64,000 bases of DNA from Pseudomonas sp. S09G 359 (GTDB lineage Bacteria > Pseudomonadota > Gammaproteobacteria > Pseudomonadales > Pseudomonadaceae), in the NCBI RefSeq assembly GCF_002843605.1, contig NZ_CP025263.1, positions 1,246,501 to 1,310,500 of the forward strand, given 5' to 3'. Numbering within the stretch: position 1 is the first letter of the stretch; the number at the start of each line of letters is the position of its first letter. This document shows positions 1 through 6,948 of this stretch, in pieces. The position numbers were made by a program, and so were the translations under genes. The notes below the pieces were generated by a model, which did not search any database, was not told the origin of the DNA, and worked only from the letters and a program-made list of their open reading frames with translations.

Positions 1-2267
1 CCGCGACTTATTTTGCCGTCAAGGCCGCCACCTCCCGTGCTGTGGAAAACCAGGCCCAAGTCCAACTCAAAACCGGTAGCCAAGTGTTCGAACGCCTGCT
101 CGACCTGCGTGGCCGCCGCCTGCAATACGGCCTCGACTGGCTGACTGTCGACGGCCCATTCAAACAGGCCGTGGCCAACGGCCAGACCGTGCCCATTCTG
201 GCCGCCCTGCGCCGACATGGCACCGGCATCCGCGCCAGTGAAGTGTTTGTGCTGGGCCTGGATGGCAAGGTCATGGTCAGCACCTTGCCCATCCTCACTC
301 GCGGCCAGTCCTTCCCATATGACGACGCCCTGCGCCACGCGCGGCGCAGCGGTTTGCAGATGCTGATCGTGGCCATGGACGGTCGCCCCTACCTGCTGGT
401 GCAGGACGAAGTGCTCGACCCATTGCCCATCGCGCGGGTGGTGATGGGCTTTCCCATGGACAAGCTGTTCGCCAATGAACTGCGCTCCATGAGCAACCTG
501 GAGGTGTCGTTCCTCAGCGTGCAAAACGGCACGCCCGGTCCGTTGTCCAGCACCCAGCCTGATGCCTATCAGGCCGCTACCCTCAGCTTGCTGCGCGAGG
601 GGCACCGCAACCCCGAGCCACAGATCGACCAGTTTTACGGTGAACGCGTGCTCAGCCAGGTGCTATCACTGGCCAACACCGGCGATGGCGATGAAGTGCG
701 GGTGTTGCTGCAGAGCCCGCTGGACCACGCCCTGGAATCCTTTGCGCCACTGGACCGGCAGTTCCTCGGGATTGCCCTGGCCGTGCTGGTGGTGTCGTTG
801 GGCGGCGCGCTGTTCCTGGCGCGTCGCGTATCGCGGCCGTTGAATGCGCTGGTGGAGGCCGCCGGGCGTATCGGCGCTGGTGATTACCGCACGCCGGTGC
901 GGGTGCGCAGCCACGACGAGTTCGGCTTGCTGGCCCGCGCCTTCAACGCCATGCAAAGCGGCATCGCGGTGCGCGAGCGGCAATTGGCGCATAACGCCTT
1001 GCATGATCCGCTCACCGGCCTGCCCAACCGCGCCTTGGCCATGGAGCGCCTGGGCAGCGCGATCAGTGCGCGACGGCCGGTGGTGTTGCTGTACCTGGGG
1101 ATCGAGAACTACCGGGCGATCAACGAAGGTTTCGGCCCCGAGGGCGTCGAGGAGATGATGCGCGAAGCCAGCCGCTGCCTGTCCATGAGCCTGCTGGCCA
1201 GCGACACCGCAGCCCGCATCACCGGCAGCGAGTTCCTGCTGTTGCTGGAAAATACCGAGATTGACCGCGCAGTGGCACGCGCCGACCGCCTCTATGCACT
1301 GCTCACTGAACCCCAGCGCATCGGCAACGACGAACTGCGCCACGAAGTGAGCATCGGCATCGCCGCGTATCCCGCCGACGGCCAGCAGGTGGAAGAGTTG
1401 ATCAGCCGCGCGGCCATCGCCCGGCATGATGCGGCGTCGCTTCCCGGCCATCTGCAGATCTACCAGCAGGACCGCGACCTCGCCCACCAGCGCCAGATCA
1501 CCCTGATCCGCGACTTGCGCCGGGCCGCTGCAGAAGGCGAGTTGTACCTGTGTTACCAGCCCAAGCTCGACCTCAAGCACGGCCATGTGCTCCAGGCCGA
1601 AGCCCTGTTGCGCTGGCAACACCCCACGCTCGGGCTGGTGTCGCCCGCCGAATTTATCCCCTTGGCCGAGCGCACCGGCAGCATGGGCGGGCTGACACTC
1701 TGGGTGATAGAAGAAGCCATCCGCCAGATCGGCGAGTGGGGGCAACGTGGCATGCATATTCAGTTGTCGGTGAATATCTCGGTGGACGACCTGGCCGATG
1801 ACGACCTGGCGATTCGCGTCACCACCTTGCTCACGCAGTATGGCGTGCAGGCCCAGCAGCTGATTTTCGAGATCACCGAAAGCGCGATCATGCATAACCC
1901 GCAGCAGGCCCTCAGCGTGCTGGAGCAACTGCGCGGTTGCGGTATCAGCCTGTCGGTGGATGATTTCGGCACTGGCTATTCTTCGCTGGCGCAATTGCAG
2001 CGCCTGCCGGTACAGGAGTTGAAGATCGACCAGTCCTTCGTGCGTAACCTCAACAGCACCAGCGGCGACGCGGTGATCGTGCGTTCCACCATCGAGATGA
2101 GCCACAACCTTGGGCTCAAGGTTGTGGCCGAAGGGGTCGAGTTCGAGCCCAGCCTCAAGTTGCTCAAGCAGTGGAATTGCGACACCGCCCAGGGCTACCT
2201 GATTAGCCGGCCGTTGAACGCCATGGCGTTTGAAATGTGGATGCGCCGCGAACCCATGCCTGTCTAA
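1..2267 (+). CDS. Membrane HAMP-GGDEF-EAL c-di-GMP phosphodiesterase, 5' end cut by window
   Basis: The open frame (read from base 3) runs in from outside the window, so the N terminus with its first membrane helix is missing. The part seen aligns throughout with the EAL protein at 3108-5477. An extracytoplasmic sensor region comes first, then a membrane helix near 765-830, a HAMP linker, a GGDEF domain (HDPLTGLPNRAL) and an EAL domain. The GGDEF signature is degenerate (TGSEF near 1222), so cyclase activity is unlikely. The EAL domain keeps EALLRW near 1597, FEITES, DDFGTGYSSL, KIDQSF and AEGVE, so c-di-GMP hydrolysis is expected. The likely role, by family, is turning an envelope signal into lower c-di-GMP. 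It is probably a tandem duplicate of the downstream EAL gene. A GTG at 42 is in frame but falls inside the conserved region and is not the real start. Confidence 0.9.
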   Translation, partial: ATYFAVKAATSRAVENQAQVQLKTGSQVFERLLDLRGRRLQYGLDWLTVDGPFKQAVANGQTVPILAALRRHGTGIRASEVFVLGLDGKVMVSTLPILTRGQSFPYDDALRHARRSGLQMLIVAMDGRPYLLVQDEVLDPLPIARVVMGFPMDKLFANELRSMSNLEVSFLSVQNGTPGPLSSTQPDAYQAATLSLLREGHRNPEPQIDQFYGERVLSQVLSLANTGDGDEVRVLLQSPLDHALESFAPLDRQFLGIALAVLVVSLGGALFLARRVSRPLNALVEAAGRIGAGDYRTPVRVRSHDEFGLLARAFNAMQSGIAVRERQLAHNALHDPLTGLPNRALAMERLGSAISARRPVVLLYLGIENYRAINEGFGPEGVEEMMREASRCLSMSLLASDTAARITGSEFLLLLENTEIDRAVARADRLYALLTEPQRIGNDELRHEVSIGIAAYPADGQQVEELISRAAIARHDAASLPGHLQIYQQDRDLAHQRQITLIRDLRRAAAEGELYLCYQPKLDLKHGHVLQAEALLRWQHPTLGLVSPAEFIPLAERTGSMGGLTLWVIEEAIRQIGEWGQRGMHIQLSVNISVDDLADDDLAIRVTTLLTQYGVQAQQLIFEITESAIMHNPQQALSVLEQLRGCGISLSVDDFGTGYSSLAQLQRLPVQELKIDQSFVRNLNSTSGDAVIVRSTIEMSHNLGLKVVAEGVEFEPSLKLLKQWNCDTAQGYLISRPLNAMAFEMWMRREPMPV

Positions 2268-2467
2268 AACCCCCCTCCGATGGCCTACAGATTCTCTCCA
2301 TGTGGTCGATAACCTCTACAGAGCTTGACCGATTGCATAGGTTTTTACCGACCAACGGTCACAAATCTCTGCGTATTCTGTGATGGCATATTGCCTTGCT
2401 TGCGGCATCATGACCGCTATCGTTGCGCCAAGGCTGGCCGCTCTTTTTTATTTTTTGCGGATCTTCC

Positions 2468-3145
2468 ATGGCCCCGATTATTCATCTTGTTTCGCGTGTG
2501 GTGTTGTTGCTGATGGTGGCCGGGCCTGTCTCGGCGGCCACGCTTGAGGTCTTGCTGCAGCAGGCCGATGGCAGCCCGGTGGCGGATGCGGTCGTGACCC
2601 TGCAAGGCCCGGCCGGCGCGCCAGCAGGTGTGCTCAAGGCTGAGATGGACCAGCGCGGCCAACGCTTCGCTCCCCATGTGCTGGTCGTGCATACCGGCAC
2701 GCAAGTGCGCTTCCCCAACAGCGACAACATCCGCCATCAGGTGTATTCCTTTTCCAGTGCCAAACGCTTCGAATTGCGCCTGTATGAAGGCACACCCGCC
2801 GCCCCGCTGTTGTTCGACAAACCCGGCGTAGTGGTGCTGGGCTGCAATATCCATGACTGGATGCTCGGCTATATCTACGTTACCGATGACGCTCATTTCG
2901 GCGTCAGCGACGCCCAGGGCCGGGTGCGCCTGGAACAGCTGCCGCCCGGTGATTACCACGCCACCCTGTGGCACCCGCAATTGGCGGATATGCAGCCGTT
3001 GGATGGCGGCACCTTGCACGTCCCGGCGGCGGGCCTTGCCCACCGCGTCACGCTGAGCCTGGAGCCGGCCCCCGCAGACCTGCCGCCTACGCCAAGCGCG
3101 TTTGGCGATGCCTTCAACCGAGCTGCCCGTGAAACTGCGCAGTAG
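2468..3145 (+). CDS. Secreted cupredoxin-like protein (methylamine-utilisation-protein family)
   Basis: This 225-residue protein has a signal peptide (residues 1-23, ending VSA) and a plastocyanin-like fold. Candidate type 1 copper ligands are in the expected spacing: His90 (NIRHQVY), then Cys126, His129 and Met132 in GCNIHDWM. A carboxypeptidase-regulatory-like beta domain follows (VSDAQGRVRLEQLPPGDY). It should act in the periplasm as an electron carrier or copper sensor. Databases call relatives methylamine utilization protein, but no methylamine dehydrogenase genes are nearby, so that name should not be taken as function. ATG 2468 was chosen because it opens directly on the signal peptide; a TTG at 2423 is in frame but would add 15 residues. 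Its 3' end overlaps the next EAL gene, which suggests translational coupling. Confidence 0.8.
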   Translation: MAPIIHLVSRVVLLLMVAGPVSAATLEVLLQQADGSPVADAVVTLQGPAGAPAGVLKAEMDQRGQRFAPHVLVVHTGTQVRFPNSDNIRHQVYSFSSAKRFELRLYEGTPAAPLLFDKPGVVVLGCNIHDWMLGYIYVTDDAHFGVSDAQGRVRLEQLPPGDYHATLWHPQLADMQPLDGGTLHVPAAGLAHRVTLSLEPAPADLPPTPSAFGDAFNRAARETAQ

Positions 3146-5477
3146 CTTCCAGGCGCGGGTCGCCTGCGTTCTGATCCTGCTGTCGCTGGTGGTGATCGGC
3201 GCACTGTATTTCAGCGTCAAGGTCGCGACCCAATCGGCGGTGCAGGGCCAGGCCCATGCGCAGTTGGCGGTCGGCACGCGGGTATTCGAACGCCTGCTCG
3301 AAGTGCGTGGCCGGCGCCTGGCCGATGGCGTTCAGCTGCTGGCCGCTGACTTCGGCTTTCGCGATGCCGTGGCCAGTGGCGATTCGGCGACGATGCGCTC
3401 GGTGCTGCTCAACCACGGCAAGCGCATCAATGCCAGCGACATGATCCTGTTGGGCATGGACGGCAAAGTCTTGGCCAGCACCCTCGACGAAGTGCCCGAA
3501 GGCTCGACGTTCCGCTACGACCAGGCGCTGCGCGAGGCGCGGCGCAATCGGCAGGCCACGCTGATCGTGCCCATGCAGGGCAAGCCGCACTTGCTGGTGG
3601 AGACCTCGGTGCTGGCGCCGTTGCCGATTGCGCGGGTGGTGATGGGCTTCAGCATGGACGGCGCGTTTGCCGATGAATTGCGCTCGTTGAGTAACCTGGA
3701 AGTGTCCTTCCTGGCGATAGATCACGGCCAGCCCGGCGAGTTGGTCAGCACCCAGCCACCGCTGCTGCGCGACAGCATCATCGAACTGATGCAGGGCGAC
3801 TCGACGCGCCGTGGCGTGTCCACCACCGATCACCTTGAACACAGTTTCCTCAGCCAGTCGCTGGTGCTGGCCAGCGATGAGAACGGCAAAGTCCTGGCGT
3901 TGCTGCAAAGCCCGCTGGATGCGGCGATGCAGGCTTTTGTGCCGCTGGATGAAAAGATCCTCGGCATCGCTTTGATCGCGCTGGTTGCTTCGTTGATCGG
4001 CGCGTTGCTGCTGGCGCGTACCGTGTCGCGACCGGTGCAGGCGCTGGCGCTGGCGGCCGAGCGCATCGGCCAGGGCGACTACCAGACCCCGGTGGTGCTC
4101 AAGCGCAGCGATGAACTGGGGCGCCTGGCCCATGCGGTCAACTCGATGCAAAGCGGGATCGCCGAGCGTGAACACCAATTGGCACACAACGCGCTGCACG
4201 ATCGCCTCACCGGCCTGCCGAACCGCGCGCTGGCCATGGAGCGCCTGGGCAGCTCGATTGCGCTGCAACGGCCGATGGCGTTGATTTACCTGGGCATTGA
4301 TAACCTGCGCGCCGCCAGCGAGACGGCCGGGCCGGACGCCGCGGACCAGTTATTGTTGACCGTCAGCCAGCGCCTGCAAGCCATCCTGCGCCCCGGCGAT
4401 ACCCTGGCGCACCTGATTGCCGATGAGTTCCTGCTGTTGCTCGAAGGCGCGGGCAGTCAAGAGGCCGTGGGCCTGGCCGACAAACTGCAGCAGCTGTTGC
4501 TGCGCCCCCAGCGCATCAACGGCCATGACTTTGCGCTGGACTGCCGCCTGGGCATCGCCGCTTACCCGGCCGATGGCGAAAGCCCCCACACCCTGCTGGA
4601 GCGCGCGGCGATTGCGATGAAGGACGCCGCGCAAATGCCCGGCCGCCTGCACATCTACGAGCAGGGCCGTGACCTCGCGCACCGCCGGCAAATCACCTTG
4701 ATCCGCGACCTGCGCCACGCGCCCGGCCAGGGTCAACTGCTGCTGCACTACCAGCCCAAACTGGATATTCGCCAGGGGCACGTGCGCCAGGCCGAAGCCT
4801 TGTTGCGCTGGCAGCACCCGCAGTTCGGCATGGTCTCGCCGGCGGAATTCATCCCCCTGGCCGAGCGCAGCGGCAGCATCCAGTTGCTGACCCAATGGGT
4901 GATCGAGGAGGGCATTCGCCAGTTGTGCGAATGGAACGGGCGCGGCCTGTGCCTGCAACTGTCGCTGAACATCTCGGCCGACGATTTGCTCGGCGATGAG
5001 CTCGCCCATCGGGTCTCGGCGCTGTTGCGTCGCTATGGCTTGCCGGCGGAGCAATTGGTATTCGAGATCACCGAGAGCGCGGTGATGCGCGAACCGGAAA
5101 AAGCCCTCAAGGTCCTGCACCTGCTGCGCGACTGTGGCATCAGCCTGTCGGTGGATGACTTCGGCACGGGCTATTCGTCGCTGGCCCACCTCAAGCGCTT
5201 GCCGGTGCAGGAATTGAAGATCGACCAATCCTTCGTGCGCAACCTCGATGAAACCAGTGAGGACGCAGTGATCGTGCGTTCCACCATCGAGATGAGCCAC
5301 AACCTGGGCCTCAAGGTGGTCGCCGAGGGCGTCGAATACGCCCACAGCCTGCGCTTGCTGGAGCGCTGGCAGTGCGACACGGCCCAGGGGTACCTGATCA
5401 GCCGGCCCCTGGGGGCCGAGGCTTTCGAAGCCTGGGTGGCGTTGCCCCTCAGTGCGCAAACTTCTTTGGTTCATTGA
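3108..5477 (+). CDS. Membrane HAMP-GGDEF-EAL c-di-GMP phosphodiesterase
   Basis: This is a 789-residue inner-membrane signalling protein. Membrane helix 1 spans about residues 16-37, a periplasmic sensor region about 38-283 and helix 2 about 284-306 (LGIALIALVASLIGALLLA). HAMP, GGDEF and EAL domains follow. The GGDEF motif has become IADEF (near residue 435) although an RxxD inhibitory-site pattern (RPGD) lies just upstream, so this half is probably regulatory. The EAL half keeps EALLRW (near 563), ITES, DDFGTGYSSL, KIDQSF and AEGVE and should hydrolyse c-di-GMP. The start overlaps the cupredoxin gene and the stop abuts the DUF3034 start, so the periplasmic neighbours may supply its input; that link is inferred from context. 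ATG 3108 was preferred; TTG 3102 and GTG 3129 are also in frame. Confidence 0.9.
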   Translation: MPSTELPVKLRSSFQARVACVLILLSLVVIGALYFSVKVATQSAVQGQAHAQLAVGTRVFERLLEVRGRRLADGVQLLAADFGFRDAVASGDSATMRSVLLNHGKRINASDMILLGMDGKVLASTLDEVPEGSTFRYDQALREARRNRQATLIVPMQGKPHLLVETSVLAPLPIARVVMGFSMDGAFADELRSLSNLEVSFLAIDHGQPGELVSTQPPLLRDSIIELMQGDSTRRGVSTTDHLEHSFLSQSLVLASDENGKVLALLQSPLDAAMQAFVPLDEKILGIALIALVASLIGALLLARTVSRPVQALALAAERIGQGDYQTPVVLKRSDELGRLAHAVNSMQSGIAEREHQLAHNALHDRLTGLPNRALAMERLGSSIALQRPMALIYLGIDNLRAASETAGPDAADQLLLTVSQRLQAILRPGDTLAHLIADEFLLLLEGAGSQEAVGLADKLQQLLLRPQRINGHDFALDCRLGIAAYPADGESPHTLLERAAIAMKDAAQMPGRLHIYEQGRDLAHRRQITLIRDLRHAPGQGQLLLHYQPKLDIRQGHVRQAEALLRWQHPQFGMVSPAEFIPLAERSGSIQLLTQWVIEEGIRQLCEWNGRGLCLQLSLNISADDLLGDELAHRVSALLRRYGLPAEQLVFEITESAVMREPEKALKVLHLLRDCGISLSVDDFGTGYSSLAHLKRLPVQELKIDQSFVRNLDETSEDAVIVRSTIEMSHNLGLKVVAEGVEYAHSLRLLERWQCDTAQGYLISRPLGAEAFEAWVALPLSAQTSLVH

Positions 5478-6341
5478 GTGTTAGACGTGCGTCATTTATT
5501 GATCGGCTGCCTGGCCGCCCTGACTGTGCAAACGAGTCTGGCCGATAACGGTCGCCTGATCGCCACCGGCGGCGCCAGCAGCATCGAGGGCACGGCGGGC
5601 GGCGGCATCACGCCGTGGGCGGTGCTGGCCGGGTATGGTGAGCAACACGAGTGGGGTGCCACGGCGTTCGCCACCACGGTCAACCTGCCGGACTACCGCC
5701 TCGATGTGGCCGGGCTGGCGCTGGCCTATGACAACCGGGTCGAGCTGTCTTTCGCTCGCCAACGCTTCGACCTCGGCACGCTGGTGCACAAGCTCAACCT
5801 GCCTGAGGACAACCTCGGCCAGGACGTACTGGGCCTCAAGGTGCGGCTGTTTGGTGATGTGATCTACGACCGCTTGCCCCAGGTGTCATTGGGCCTGGAG
5901 TACAAGCACCAGACCAACTTCGACATCCCCAAGCTGGTCGGCGCCAAGCGCGACAGCGACGTCGAAGGCTACTTGGCCGCCAGCCGTTTGTTCATGGGCG
6001 CCGCGTTTGGCTACAACGTGCTGGTCAACGGCAGCCTGCGCTACAGCCGCGCCAACGAAACCGGCTTGCTCGGCTTTGGCGGCGACCGCCGTGATAGCCG
6101 CAGCCTGCTCAAGGAAGGCTCGGTGGCGGTGCTGTTCAACCCGCGCTGGGCCGTGGGCGTGGAGTACCGCGAGAAGCCCGACAACCTGTCCTTTGCTGGC
6201 GAAAGCGATTGGGCCGATGTGTTTGTCGGCTACTTTCCCAACAAGCATGTGTCGTTTGTGTTGGCCTACGCACGCCTAGGCGAAATCGCCACGCTGGATA
6301 ACCAGAACGGCACCTACCTGTCTGTGCAGGGGAGTTTCTGA
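5478..6341 (+). CDS. DUF3034 family protein, outer-membrane-type beta-barrel
   Basis: This 287-residue protein has an N-terminal signal peptide (cleavage after SLA, before DNGRLIATGG). The remainder is glycine-rich and built of alternating amphipathic beta strands with aromatic girdles, ending in a short strand with terminal Phe (YLSVQGSF). That is typical of an outer-membrane barrel and matches the DUF3034 family as I recognise it. Its function is unknown. The GTG start lies immediately after the TGA of the EAL gene, with no gap. The stop shares one base with the ATG of the globin gene. The strict packing means the barrel is made together with the EAL sensor, cupredoxin and globin. Confidence 0.75.
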   Translation: MLDVRHLLIGCLAALTVQTSLADNGRLIATGGASSIEGTAGGGITPWAVLAGYGEQHEWGATAFATTVNLPDYRLDVAGLALAYDNRVELSFARQRFDLGTLVHKLNLPEDNLGQDVLGLKVRLFGDVIYDRLPQVSLGLEYKHQTNFDIPKLVGAKRDSDVEGYLAASRLFMGAAFGYNVLVNGSLRYSRANETGLLGFGGDRRDSRSLLKEGSVAVLFNPRWAVGVEYREKPDNLSFAGESDWADVFVGYFPNKHVSFVLAYARLGEIATLDNQNGTYLSVQGSF

Positions 6342-6760
6342 TGCGCTTTTTACCACTGGCGTTTGCCCTGCTGCTGAGTGCCTGCGCCCAGCAACCGCCC
6401 AAGGACGACAGCCTGTATCGCGACCTTGGCGCCATGCCCGGCATTACACGGATTGTCGAAGGCATGTTGCTTAACATTGCGCGGGATGAACGCATTGTCG
6501 AACGCTTCCGACGCATCGACATCCAGCGCCTGCGCAATAAGCTGATCGAACAGTTCTGCGTGGAAGCGGGCGGGCCGTGCACCTACACCGGCGACAGCAT
6601 GGCCGAGAGCCACAAAGGCCAGAATGTGAGCCGCAGTGATTTTAATGCGTTGGTGGAGGATTTGATCAAGTCGATGGACAGCGAAGGGATTGCAGTGCCG
6701 GTGCAAAATCGGTTGATTGCCAGGCTGGCGGTGATGCGCGGTGAAGTGATCGAACACTGA
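6341..6760 (+). CDS. Lipoprotein group I truncated haemoglobin
   Basis: This 139-residue protein has a lipoprotein signal (LLSAC, lipidated Cys15) followed by a truncated-globin fold: SLYRDLGAMPGITRIV, then GGPCTYTGDSMAESHKGQ. His91 in AESHKG is at the position of the proximal F8 haem ligand. The region usually holding the distal B10 Tyr (FYxxV) reads MLLNI here, so the distal pocket looks altered. Haem binding, and O2 or NO chemistry or sensing at the membrane, is the family expectation; a lipid-anchored envelope globin is unusual. It is the last gene of the operon, sharing one base with the DUF3034 stop, and is followed by a REP palindrome and a strong terminator. Confidence 0.75.
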   Translation: MRFLPLAFALLLSACAQQPPKDDSLYRDLGAMPGITRIVEGMLLNIARDERIVERFRRIDIQRLRNKLIEQFCVEAGGPCTYTGDSMAESHKGQNVSRSDFNALVEDLIKSMDSEGIAVPVQNRLIARLAVMRGEVIEH

Positions 6761-6784
6761 CCTCACGAACACTGAAGTTCAAAT

Positions 6785-6871
6785 GTGGGAGGGGGCTTGC
6801 CCCCGATAGCAGTGGGTCAGCTGCAGATGCACTTACTGACACTCCCTCATCGGGGGCAAGCCCCCTCCCAC
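6785..6871. repeat. REP inverted pair, GTGGGAGGGGGC class
   Basis: Two inverted copies of a REP with core GTGGGAGGGGGCTTGCCCCC lie face to face (arms about 6785-6807 and 6849-6871) around a roughly 40-base loop. This is the second REP class in the window; copies also occur near 51578 and 63312. It sits just past the globin stop and may protect the mRNA 3' end. Confidence 0.85.
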
Positions 6872-6893
6872 AATTTGATCTCCATTTGGATAT

Positions 6894-6932
6894 AAAAAAG
6901 GCGGCTACCTTCAGCAGGTAGCCGCCTTTTTC
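6894..6932. terminator. Bidirectional intrinsic terminator
   Basis: A perfect 11-bp stem, GGCGGCTACCT paired with AGGTAGCCGCC, has a short loop and is flanked by an A-run on the left and a T-run on the right. It can therefore stop transcripts from both the globin operon (+) and gcd (-), which converge here. Confidence 0.9.
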
Positions 6933-6948
6933 TTACCGCCGGTGTTGC

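Noticed and set aside
2468..3145. Methylamine catabolism locus
   Set aside because: The family name of the cupredoxin suggests it, but there are no mau dehydrogenase or maturation genes around; the name is historical.
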